From the NCBI GenBank assembly GCA_011033025.1, contig WFMF01000026.1:62001-126000 (forward strand): DNA of 64,000 bases, given 5' to 3'. Source of the stretch: Beroe forskalii. Its lineage: Eukaryota; Ctenophora; Nuda; Beroida; Beroidae. The notes beneath the pieces are model-generated. The model was given only the letters and a program-made list of their open reading frames with translations, was not told the DNA's origin and ran no database searches. This document shows positions 24,596 to 34,639 of this stretch, one piece after another; positions within the stretch are counted from its first letter, which is position 1, and each line of letters begins with the position of its first letter. The position numbers and the translations under genes are program-made.

Positions 24596-26681
24596 CTAGA
24601 GAACCAGATGACGCAACAACATCTGAATAGGAGCGACCATTGACTCGGTTAGATGAAGATGTCCCACCTCTACCACCAACACTCCTCACATTACCAGGAG
24701 GTCTGCCAAATACTGCTTGCTTTATGTAACTAGCAAGCTTCCTGACGCCGAAGAGATTTAGGTGCAGCATATCAGGCCTATTGTTGCGATCAACACGTCG
24801 AGACAAATCTCTGGAAAGGAGGCCACTGCCATCAGGATCCAGAAAGTTATCAAAACCTCTGACATACCGCACCCCTAGGTCTCCGTGCATCAGTTTTTCG
24901 AACATAAGCTTATTGAAGTAAAGAGCAGCTCTATTGATTTCATAACTCTTCGTTGGTAGAATGGGGCATACAAAGATTCTACACTTTGGGTTCAGACTCC
25001 GCATTTCCGTCAGCTTGTTCACATATTTCTGATAAATGTTTTCAACACTGTGTGGTCCATTAACACTAGTATTTTTGACATCATTTGTCCCACACATGAC
25101 TACAACGTTCTTATACGACATACACACTGATGGGTCAAGGGTATCTATTGTTGGAGCCCAGAAGCGCTGTCCCGGCATAGTTTCACCAAAAGTTTTGCGC
25201 TTGTCTGAACCAAAGTGCAATGATCCGGTGTTAGAATCGCCCATAATACATGTAGAGTTCTTATTCCATCTATCTAGAGAGCGAAAGGTGAGGCTGTAGC
25301 GTGTTCCATCTTCTACACTTCCAGGTTTAATCTCGTGTGCAAAGAAGTCCTGAGACTTACGGCTCATCATGTAGAGGGATCGGTGAGGGCAGGAGACATT
25401 AGTAGGTGATCCAGCATTACTTGGCAGCTTGGGGTGAAATTCTATGTCACAGCTTGCCCCAAGAGAAAGTGTGAAGATATGAGACTCTGGATGTATAGTC
25501 TCTTCATCATCAGAGTGCCTAGGTAGGAAGGATTCATTACCACAGTACTTGTTGACTAGAATTGAGTTAATAGCTGGGTGAGGTCTGTTGTACTTTGTAC
25601 TGTCTGGGTATTTTTGGCAGTAAATATCTTTTTGAAGGTCATTTATTTTATCAAGCAGACCTTTGAGCTGATCAGGAATAGTTTGAACATCTTCTGGCGT
25701 TTGAGAACCATTGTATTTATAGGGAACACCAAAAGCAGTTACTGAGTGTCCACTCTCATCATTGAGGGAGAGGGAATCTAGGAATGCTATTGTGTTGTTG
25801 GAAAGCTCTTCATTAATATAGTCTTCTTTCATATCTGAGATGACCTCCTGATTATGTTCAGGCATTTCTAGGGGCAGAGCAGTGACAAGATTTAAGGAAG
25901 CAGTGGAGGTTGAGGTGACTGGCGGGGGAGTAAGGGGCAGCTTTGAAACATCCTCTTGGATTTTTTGGAGTGATAATTGGAGAGTCTTCATCTTTTGTTC
26001 AAGGGATGCCTGGCTAAGTATTTGGTGCTGAAGATGAGTTTCAATGTCAGCAATACTTATGACTTTCTCTGAGATTGAGTTTTGAGTGCTCTGGATGAAG
26101 TCAATGTTAGATGATAGAGCACCAATACGATGTTCAATATGAGTGATCAAGTCAAAAAGCTTTTTATTCTCTTCAGCAAGCACATCAGTGATACTCTTGA
26201 CAGTAGAGGTTAGTAGAGCCTTTTCTTGGAGATTCTTGGCATTTTTTGTTGATGGATGAGATTGTGGCTTAGAAAAGGGGCAGGTGTAGCACCATGGACA
26301 CATCCATGATACCAGTAAAGAATCAATGGCAGACTTGTCTAGGTCTGCTTTTAGTCCAGCACAGGCCTGGTGCCAGGCCTGCTTACATTCCGAGCAGGTG
26401 AGAACCCAGCATTGACCACCGGAAGACTTCCCACAAGGACAAGTGTCTTTGCTGATCTTTTTCTCGACAATGGACCTTGTTTCCTTTGTGACTTCATCAA
26501 CATTGATTACTTTGTCCTCTGCTGAGTTGCTCCTGTTCGGCTTGGGGCTGCTTGGAGTACCTGCTTGCGCTACTGCAGCAGCAACCCTTTCACTATGCCT
26601 TTGCTGGCTCTTTGGTAACTGAGACCTTGATAACATTGGAGACTGATTGTTTGGTTTGGTTATTTGTCCTTTTGGAGGCAT
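24570..26681 (-). CDS. LINE ORF1: PHD finger, coiled coil, AlkB-like and SGNH domains
   Basis: Start chosen at ATG 26681 (MPPKGQITKPNN), giving about 703 residues; the frame is open further upstream without a better start. Residues ~75-135 hold a C4HC3 PHD-like finger (CPCG, CSECK, HQAC, CPWC). Residues ~150-260 are rich in heptad-like L/I/K and probably coiled coil. Residues ~367-469 match AlkB 2OG-Fe(II) oxygenases: ILVNKY, then HSDDE with the HxD iron pair, SLGASCDIEF, FAHEI with the distal His, and RYSLTFR. Residues ~479-660 are an SGNH/GDSL hydrolase with GDSN, CGTND and DMLHLN carrying the catalytic Ser, Gly/Asn and Asp-x-x-His blocks. PHD and SGNH domains are known in CR1-type ORF1 proteins; the AlkB module is the unusual part. 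Likely role: RNA binding and particle assembly, with possible RNA demethylation inferred from the domain only. Confidence 0.85.
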   Translation of the reverse strand: MPPKGQITKPNNQSPMLSRSQLPKSQQRHSERVAAAVAQAGTPSSPKPNRSNSAEDKVINVDEVTKETRSIVEKKISKDTCPCGKSSGGQCWVLTCSECKQAWHQACAGLKADLDKSAIDSLLVSWMCPWCYTCPFSKPQSHPSTKNAKNLQEKALLTSTVKSITDVLAEENKKLFDLITHIEHRIGALSSNIDFIQSTQNSISEKVISIADIETHLQHQILSQASLEQKMKTLQLSLQKIQEDVSKLPLTPPPVTSTSTASLNLVTALPLEMPEHNQEVISDMKEDYINEELSNNTIAFLDSLSLNDESGHSVTAFGVPYKYNGSQTPEDVQTIPDQLKGLLDKINDLQKDIYCQKYPDSTKYNRPHPAINSILVNKYCGNESFLPRHSDDEETIHPESHIFTLSLGASCDIEFHPKLPSNAGSPTNVSCPHRSLYMMSRKSQDFFAHEIKPGSVEDGTRYSLTFRSLDRWNKNSTCIMGDSNTGSLHFGSDKRKTFGETMPGQRFWAPTIDTLDPSVCMSYKNVVVMCGTNDVKNTSVNGPHSVENIYQKYVNKLTEMRSLNPKCRIFVCPILPTKSYEINRAALYFNKLMFEKLMHGDLGVRYVRGFDNFLDPDGSGLLSRDLSRRVDRNNRPDMLHLNLFGVRKLASYIKQAVFGRPPGNVRSVGGRGGTSSSNRVNGRSYSDVVASSGSLGDPAGLGT

Positions 26682-26890
26682 GATATGACTAGCATCAGGG
26701 TGGGGGTCAAGAGAAACAGATGTCGGCAGATCCACCAACCAGAGAAAAACCACCCAGCTGAGGAGCAGACGCCCAAGAGGACAGGGGGCCATCGCCAGGG
26801 AGGGGGCGTGCTGTGTGCAGACTAGATCCTGTGGAATAGGAAAATTTTTGCAGCAAGATGTGATTACAGAGGTAGAGTACATAAATTTCA

Positions 26891-27989
26891 ATTCATACCT
26901 ATTACTTAGACAAAGCGACTATGAAATGGATGGCCGATTGAAAAACTAAGAAAGGCCGGTTGAAATCAAATTTGATGGTAAATGAAATAAAGTCAGGGCC
27001 GCAATTCCCAGGGGAGGGGGTGCTAGGGGGCTGAAGCCCCCCCCCCCAGATTTTTGAACTGACCTTAAAATTTATTCCCTAAAAAATATCCAACTTAACT
27101 GATCTTTACAGTTTGGATTTTGGAAGAAAAATTTGAAAGCCGGTAAGATAAGGGCCAATCAGGTGCTGTTAGTAATATACATGCCGTCGTGCACAAAATT
27201 TCATAGTTACAAATACTGAAATAAAAATCTCCCGCTATATCTGCTTCTAGCAAATCAGATTATCATTAAATTAAAATAATTTTAAAAACCATTATCGGCA
27301 ATAATAATACCATAGTAATAATGCAATAATACCATAAAAATACAAGTATGAAATGTTTGGATTACCGAATGCTAATGCTATATTATATCAGTTAAACTGA
27401 TATGTGTGATCATAGGTGGAAAGCAGCTGGTCAAAAGGGTAAGTCGAAACTCGAAAGGGCTCAATAAAGACCCTTCATGACTTAGCAATTACATATTATG
27501 GTTTCAATCGTCAAAAGAGGCGAGGAAAAGATAGTAGTAAAAACATATAAAATGAGGCTACGAGAACCTTCTACGACTCTACGTTCCGACCTATGAAGAC
27601 ACGTATGTGTAATAATTCCGTTTCAGTTCGTAAGCGCTTTCTGTTCTCCAAAATATAATAGGAGCTGCATCAATAACAATTACTCAATTAACTCTATTGA
27701 AGAAACAATTAATACTGTTCTGTATTTCGTATTTGTAGCATGGTTACCACAGTAGAATTAGTATGCAAGAATTTTATGGGCACTTACGGAACTTGTTCAT
27801 AGCCGACTATACCTCAATACCTTTTTGTAAACCATGGAAAAATGACAAACATTGTCGGAAGCTCGGCAAACCTTAAATTCAAAATATAAATTCAACAATA
27901 TAATTACCAGTTCTGGTTTATTAAATAATTGATTAATAGTAAACAATGACTTGGCAACAATATATAGTGAAGAAATAAATGAAGAATAT
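26891..27989. other. No gene seen; 3' flank of the reductase gene
   Basis: Contains GGGGGCTGAAGCCCCCCCC near 27,025 (a short repeat-like motif) and AT-rich sequence. Probably includes the 3' UTR of the gene at 27.99 kb, but no polyadenylation site could be fixed. Confidence 0.45.
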
Positions 27990-30900
27990 TCATCTGAAGT
28001 AATGGGTGTTGTAGGGGGTAAAGCACTTATCCTTGTTGAGCGAGTTGATTCGCTCCATGTCACTTGGTGTCAGGCTGAAGTCGAAGATGTTGGCATTCTC
28101 GAGGATATGGGACGGAGTCTTCGACTTAGGCAGAACACCTGAAAATAGGTGCAAGTAGAAGCGGGAAATAGGGGATGGATTGCATTGTTACTTCTGATAG
28201 CCTTTAAAACCAACTAGCAATATATGCTCAGGAGTGGCTGTTTATTGTAAACTTCTATGGTCGTAACAGTGCAATAAACAGGTCTCTAAATCAAAATCCC
28301 GACAAGGGCTTGTTAAACGTGTTTGCCATTTCGCCTGTGACAAAAGAGGGCATTTTACAATTAAAGGTCCCTTCTTGAGCATTGATCTATTACATAGCAC
28401 CGAGTAAGTCATAACCAGCTTATGCAACCCAAAATCGGGCTATTGAATGTATTGAAAGCCGACCTCATGATCATATTTGTGACAAAAATGAAAAATCTTT
28501 AATATTCCTCACCCACGCCATGTTGAATGATCCATCTCAAGATGATCTGAGCAGGAGCTTTCTTGTACTTGTGCGATAGGCCGATTATAACTGGGTCCTC
28601 CATGCACTGAAAGGAAGATAAATATCACTTGGAATGAATATACTTTGAACAAGAATTGTGATACAACAGAAAATGCCGCATTTAATCTATTAAATAAAAA
28701 AACGCGCAAATTTCGTGGACTGTTTGGTATTCGTAACACAAGAAAACGCGCGCGCCTTACAAAAACAACTCATTTCTGGCCAATTGTAGGCCAATATCAG
28801 TTGCCACTTCGGCCGCAAACACGCTTGATCTGCATCGAAATTCAAAGATGAAACATTTCAATCTTTATACCAAAATGAAATTGACGGCATGTTTTCAATT
28901 TTAGAATTTTGTTTTGATTCTTTCGTAGAATCGTGCATGTGTTTTCGCAGAATAATGCATGTGTTTTCAAAAGAAGCCGTGACTGACAATTTTTGAACTC
29001 AACATTAAAAATGCGAGGCCGGTTTTGGAATTAATGAATTCCTAGAAAACGTGGGTTAGAAAGTCACAGTACCTTGATGAAGCAGAAGGCTTGCATTCTG
29101 ATGGAGTGTTGTCGACACAGGTCTACCAGCTTCTTACGGTAGAGGTATGGGTGGAATTCGGCTTGCAACATAGCAGGAATAACTCTGCATCGCTTCAACA
29201 AGAACTGCAGTTGCTCTGCACTGAACTTATAAACACCGATGTGCTTTACCTTGCCTGGAAAAAGTCAAAAAGTTACGTACAGCCCCCGACGAGAATTGAA
29301 CTCGTGACCCCTGGTTTACAAGACCAGTGCTCTAACCACTGAGCTACGGAGGCGACATTCATTTGTTGATTTAACAGACATAATTTCCTTGTGAAGTTGT
29401 AACCTGAATCGTGAAGAGACTCCAGAGCTCGATAGCAATCCATCATAGCACTCCCTGCTTCAACTCCCATGGAATCTGAAAAATTCGGAATTAATACAGA
29501 TGCCAGCCCTTCACTTAGTGCTGGAAAGTAGGGTCCAGCAAATGTGGTCTTCATTAGAATTCTGAACAGTGAACTGTACTGAACATAATTACTAGCACTA
29601 AATCATCGAAATTATAATCTAGCGCACGTAAATAACTTCTGTCTGTGCCGCCGTATACAATTAAATTTGAACTTGCCAAGGAATGGCGAAAAGAGTATCC
29701 GTAGCTATGAAATATGAAGAGTAGTTCATTATGTGATGTTTCTGTTGTGAAAGCTGTCAAGCTGCTCCTGTTAAATTTGAAGTTCACGATGAGACATTTT
29801 AATGGAAGTTTAGGTACGTGGGAAATGATAACAAATATTATGTTTGTATTATGTTTGACATTTGTAACACGGAGATATGGACGGATCAAATCACAGCTCT
29901 TCTGTCGACAGGTGTTTTCCGACGACAGTGCTAATGTTGCCAACAGCCGTCCATAATGGACCGTCCATTGCAGCCAACCACAACAATTTTGCGTAATGTG
30001 CTTTGGAGAGACAAGAGAGATCGTAATGTTATTACTGTAGGTACCAAACCCTCTGATAAAGTAATAAACTCACTAATCATACATCCTGAAACCACTAATT
30101 ACATTAGAGTAGCCCAGGGAGGTATCCAGTAGAAGTTCTACTCGAGAAGCAGGCGGTTCCACTTCGTAAGTTTACCATTCTAACCAATGATGATGACGTA
30201 ACAGCGTTTAGCCAATGATTAATGTACTAAATCAATACAGCAATAAACTGCTTCTTTTTAACTCCATCACTGATTAGGGGGTCGAATTTCCGGCGTAATT
30301 ACACTGTTAGTAAATGCCTTACTATGGGATGTTTGGGTGTAAGTGTAGTGTGCATGATAACAGGTTTACAATCTGACAAAGTTGGAATGTTGATTTACCA
30401 CAATATGTACGTTGATACACTACACCCGAGATCAAGAACTCAGCTAGGGCTTACCTTAGGGCTTACCTTAGGGCTTACCTTAGGGCTTACCGTTCACAGG
30501 AAAAGTAGTGCAAGACGTACAAAAGTAATGGAATCTTCTCAAGAACGTTGAGTGGTATCAAAATTAAATGAGTAGTTCTTTTTAGAGTTCATTCTTTTTA
30601 GAGTTCATTGTTGATGGGCAAAAAATTAGCTAGCACCCTCGATATGATTTCATAGTAGAGATTGCGGTGATATGTATATAAGTATGATATTTCAATCTAC
30701 AAAACACAGTAAAAGTTGCAGTGATGCACGTAAGCTGCAGCCAGCATGTTTTCGCCGCGTGTTATTTCCTTGAATGTATCAAGCAGAAAAGTGAAGCCGG
30801 CTGCAAGATAGTGCTGGGATCATAACCATAACATCGTGTAGCAGTGGTTACTATGGCTCTATGGCAGTGAAAATATTCCATCTATTTGCTAAATATTTCG

Positions 30901-31778
30901 GATGTTTGCTGAACTTTAAAAGTTTAACTCCAACAGCTGTACAATTGAGGTAGGTACTAAAAATGTGAAACATGTGAACATCCAAAGAAGAGTGCCTTAT
31001 GATTTTGAACTTTATCGTATTATTGCTCCCTAACTCATGTTGGTAATTGACTTACATTCTAAATTTTGTACACTCAACAACAAACCCGTACATTTGTCCA
31101 TGGATGATCATGGTTGGCAGTCGGGTCTACAGCCAGACCTAATATGGGTTGGGACTTGGGTTCTACAACTACCAGCAACAGGCAAATCACTACTCACGAT
31201 GGGGTTCAGGCCAGTACATCAGCATGATATCCACGTAATCAGTCTGGAGGTTGTGCAGCGTTCTCTCAGCAGATTCCAGCGCGTCCTCAAACGTCACACA
31301 CCCCGGATCTGTTGGAGAAGTTCTGTTTGTGGCTGGGGTTGATAAATAAGTAAATAAACACCTTCGGAATTAAAATGAAGCTATGGCCTGTGGACTCTCC
31401 TGATCTCCTTGCGAGGGCGAGTTTATCTCAGGTTCGTTCAAATAAGGGATTAGACCAGTGGATTTTAACTCAAGATTCTAACTTTCAAACCATGTTTTAG
31501 TTAATCGAATAATCGCACTTTAGTTGAGTCATTACTATTAGGATCAATGGCAGTCTATGTGACTAAAAGTGGTATTAAAAGTAGCTAACCCAGTTTGCTG
31601 ATGATGTAAACATCCTTCCTGCTAAGCCTCTCTACCGGCAGGTACTGCTGGAAGGCGAGTCCCAGTTCCCGCTCGTTGCCGTAGTGAGCCCCAGTGTCGT
31701 AAAGCCGATATCCGTACTCCAGGGAGGCACTCACCGCCTGTGACACGTACATCTTACCCCGGATCTTGTAGGTGCTCA
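27990..31778 (-). CDS. Aldo-keto reductase (AKR), 5' exon(s) missing
   Basis: Six exons join in perfect phase: 31778..31590, 31332..31198, 29475..29404, 29254..29073, 28606..28513 and 28138..27990 (stop TGA). Together about 275 residues of the usual ~315. The (beta/alpha)8 barrel motifs are clear: STYKIRG, GYRLYDTGAHYGNE with catalytic Asp and Tyr, YIISKL with catalytic Lys, LQTDYVDIMLMYWPEP, GKVKHIGVYKFSAEQL, LQAEFHPYL, KKAPAQIILRW, and the NADPH-binding GVLPKS followed by FDFSLTPSDMERI. AKRs reduce carbonyls with NADPH in the cytosol. The fourth tetrad residue, His in the usual (L/I)HWP, is Tyr here. The first exon (glycine-rich start of the barrel) was not found; it should lie beyond the minisatellite at 31.8-32.5 kb, which is built from this exon's acceptor. 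Confidence 0.85.
29281..29353 (-). tRNA. tRNA-Thr (anticodon TGT)
   Basis: The minus strand folds as a canonical 73-nt cloverleaf. The acceptor stem GCCTCCG pairs with CGGGGGC, the D-arm is TAGCTCAGTGGTTAGAGCA, the anticodon stem is CTGGT/ACCAG with loop CTTGTAA (anticodon TGT at 29318-29320), and the T-arm holds GTTCAATTC. It sits in a 149-bp intron of the aldo-keto reductase gene, in the same orientation. A short open frame reading VAQWLEHWS across it is the usual tRNA shadow. Confidence 0.95.
30445..30492. repeat. 12-bp tandem repeat, GGGCTTACCTTA x4
   Basis: Four copies of AGGGCTTACCTT in the large AKR intron. The remainder of 29480-31190 shows no exon. Confidence 0.85.
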
Positions 31779-32507
31779 CTGAAACCAGGGTTAGCATTTT
31801 AAACCCGGATCTTGTAGGTGCTCACTGAAACCAGGGTTAGCATTTTAAACCCGGATCTTGTAGGTGCTCACTGAAACCAGGGTTAGCATTTTAAACCCGG
31901 ATTTTAAACCAGATCTTGTAGGTGCTCACTGAAACCAGGGTTAGCATTTTAAACCCGGATCTTGTAGGTGCTCACTGAAACCAGGGTTAGCATTTTAAAC
32001 CCGGATCTTGTAGGTGCTCACTGAAACCAGGGTTAGCATTTTAAACCCGGATCTTGTAGGTGCTCACTGAAACCAGGGTTAGCATTTTAAACCCGGATCT
32101 TGTAGGTGCTCACTGAAACCAGGGTTAGCATTTTAAACCCGGATCTTGTAGGTGCTCACTGAAACCAGGGTTGGCATTTTAAACCCGGATCTTGTAGGTG
32201 CTCACTGAAACCAGGGTTAGCATTTTAAACCCGGATCTTGTAGGTGCTCACTGAAACCAGGGTTAGCATTTTAAACCCGGATCTTGTAGGTGCTCACTGA
32301 AACCAGGGTTAGCATTTTAAACCCGGATCTTGTAGGTGCTCACTGAAACCAGGGTTAGCATTTTAAACCCGGATCTTGTAGGTGCTCACTGAAACCAGGG
32401 TTAGCATTTTAAACCCGGATCTTGTAGGTGCTCACTGAAACCAGGGTTAGCATTTTAAACCCGGATCTTGTAGGTGCTCACTGAAACCAGGGTTAGCATT
32501 TTAAACC
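31761..32507. repeat. 46-bp minisatellite built on the AKR splice acceptor, ~16 copies
   Basis: The unit GGATCTTGTAGGTGCTCACT followed by GAAACCAGGGTTAGCATTTTAAACCC repeats every 46 bp with almost no variation. Read on the gene strand, each unit contains TGCTAAC (branch-point-like), CCTGGTTTCAG (acceptor) and TGAGCACCTACAAGATCCGG, the first 20 bases of the exon at 31778..31590. The first copy is the real exon boundary. Confidence 0.95.
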
Positions 32508-33520
32508 CGCCCCTTATTAAGTGATCAAGCCCTTAACAGCTGAAGCGGGTGATTGTTGGTTAGGGGGGTCACTATGCCAGCTATACTCCCCCGGATCTTG
32601 TACTTGGTTATTGACCGGTAATTCATAAAACCCAAACTCATATTGTAACTTTGTAAGATACTACTTACCTTCTGAGCAATAACTTGCATTTGGTGACTGA
32701 AACGCAGGTTACCATATGAAACCTACTTCTCCTCTATTCTATCCCTGAATCCCTTGTAACTCACATCCTTATATCTATTCTAACCCTAGAATCCCTTGTA
32801 ACTCACATCCTAAGACAGGGATATCTAGAACTGGTCTAATGGCCGTATCCTCTGCCAACAGTAATCGTTCTGGTGATTTCACGGGAGCTCTAATCTTGGG
32901 TGCTCACTGAAACCAGGGTTCATTTTTAACCCTGATCTTGTTGAATTCTCACGACATGGGTTACCATTTTAAACATCCTGTAACCATCTCATCTCCATTT
33001 CTCATCATTTAAACCCGGATTTCATCATTTGGGTCTTGTAGGTGCTCCTTCTGGTTCGTCTTCCTCCTTTGGGACATCTTCATTTATCGGTGGATCTTGC
33101 AGTGAATGATATGATGGCTCGTGTGCGGTCTTCTGTACAACTTTAACAACTCTCTGTTGGAAATTGATTGATTTTATTTATGGTTTCCATCTAGATATTA
33201 TCTAGATACCAGGGTTAGACAATTTAAAAAAATCATTATCTATTTATCTGAATAATTTGGTTAGATATCTTAAAATTTCATATTCCTTTTGCCATGAAAC
33301 CAGGGTTCATTTTAAAATCCGGATATTTCCTGAACTTTCCAATAATTGTAGGATTTCAAATTTTCAAAATTTCTGATCTGTTCATTTTCACCACTTCGGA
33401 CATCTTAGGTAGTAAACCCGGATTTATGTCTCCATGCATAAACCAGGGTGGGCAACTTAAACTCATAATTCTTGTAGGTAGTTCAATGTTTAGGGTTAGG
33501 TTTTAAACCAGGTTTGGTCA
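32508..33520. repeat. Decayed relics of the 46-bp array
   Basis: Fragments such as CTGAAACCAGGGTT (32907), AAACCAGGGTTCATTTTAAA (33297) and AAACCCGGATTT (33414) are scattered through about 1 kb, suggesting the array was once longer. TATCTAGATA-type palindromes at 33190-33260 recur at 34110-34190. Confidence 0.55.
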
Positions 33521-34552
33521 AGTACTATCTGTTTTACTGATGATTTGACCTTTGTTATTAAACTGATATGAATAGCTACAGAATTAGAAACCAGGTTCAA
33601 AGTATCTTACAAATCGTCATTTGCCACTTTAATGAAAGTGAGATACCTACTCCGTAACACTCGCTATTCTGCTTCCAATTTATGTCAAAGCTTAAGCCCT
33701 TTTGTTGTGTTAGGCTGTAAATATGTACGAAAGTAGCCTCCAGCTATGGCAAAGTGATTGCTTATTTGAAAGTAACCTACAAAACGGTCAATATTAATGT
33801 ATTCAGCTCAAGAGTCAAGGAACTGTCAACTTTGGTTCGTTATCATGATTTAATATGAGGGAATTTGATTCCTTATTTCTTATTCAGTTATTCTCAATTT
33901 TACCAGCATTCCAGCAACTCCGAGGCCATCATCATGAAATTTATACTTTATCCTAATATCCTCACGAACTTTTGGTTGTCATTAATATCATTCATTTCAA
34001 TAGCTGACAATAAACAACAGCTGGTTATGGGTTGATGATGTTCCACTGCAACAGTCGTGCATTTCTAACGTTGAAAATTGTGTCAAATTTGGATAAATTT
34101 CGGATTCAAAAATTATCTAGTTCATCTAGATAATCTAGATAATGGCGAAAAAATTATCTATTTATCTAGATAAAAGATTTCAAGTAGATAATGGAAACCC
34201 TAATTTTATTGATGTCTAATTATTTATGTAAAATTTAATTGATGCCCAATACAAAAAAAGTGTCACGAAATCTGAGAATGATAGTAAAATTTTGATGCGT
34301 GTGCGTTTTGGACGGACATGATACTGATTAATGATTATTAATGTCATAACTCATATATCACATTGTCATACAACGGACAACCCAGACAACAGTGTGTATC
34401 AGACCTGGAAATTCCAAAATAAGCTTTTCATTTCTTGATGTAGCAACACTGCTTTTTGAATATAATTTCTTAATTTCTTACAGCAAATGTCAACATTAAA
34501 GCAATGAATTATTAAGATTCAGGCAATCCCGAGCGAAAACTCACATTTTTAC
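33521..34552. other. No gene seen
   Basis: AT-rich sequence; only the ATCTAGATAA repeats near 34.1 kb stand out. Confidence 0.45.
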
Positions 34553-34639
34553 CCGATTTTTTCTTCCTTGGAATGTCCTCAGCCATAGGTTTTATTTTGT
34601 ACGGAACCAAATCTTCGACATCGGATGATTCAGTCTTGA
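34553..34639 (-). CDS. Possible isolated exon, unrecognised
   Basis: An 87-base segment between a TACCAG acceptor and a CGG|gtaaaa donor is open and encodes about 28 charged residues (EDLVPYKIKPMAEDIPRKKK). A second acidic segment on the same strand near 34.81-34.88 kb (DDKAENSDSTDDE) may belong with it, but the phases do not obviously match. No family recognised. Confidence 0.2.

Larger units (their letters stand above)
19803..26890 (-). mobile_element. Near-intact CR1/Jockey-type LINE
   Basis: Reading on the minus strand: about 0.2 kb of possible 5' leader, ORF1 (26681..24570), ORF2 (24595..21381, one frameshift), a 1.5-kb 3' UTR with the conserved stem-loop, and a tail made of AAATCATTxTTTTACT-like units at 19803-19850. 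The exact 5' end is not visible; 26890 is an upper guess. Domain order (PHD and SGNH-type ORF1, APE endonuclease plus RT with FADD in ORF2, no RNase H seen) fits CR1-like non-LTR elements. Its ORF2 is one base from intact, so the copy is young. Confidence 0.9.

Noticed and set aside
19803..26890. Provirus or LTR retrotransposon
   Set aside because: No LTRs, integrase, protease or RNase H; APE endonuclease and a repeat-type tail mark a non-LTR element.
26682..26891. N-terminal extension of LINE ORF1 with a signal-like hydrophobic run (GRLLLSWVVFLWLVDLP)
   Set aside because: The upstream frame starts at TTG; MPPKGQ is a typical ORF1 start and the extension is probably 5' leader.
29273..29554. 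93-codon frame on the minus strand reading VAQWLEHWS
   Set aside because: It is the shadow of the tRNA-Thr gene joined to AKR exon sequence in a wrong frame.
31761..32507. Regular 46-bp repeats that resemble a CRISPR array
   Set aside because: There are no variable spacers; the whole unit repeats head to tail, the DNA is eukaryotic, and the unit is an exon boundary.
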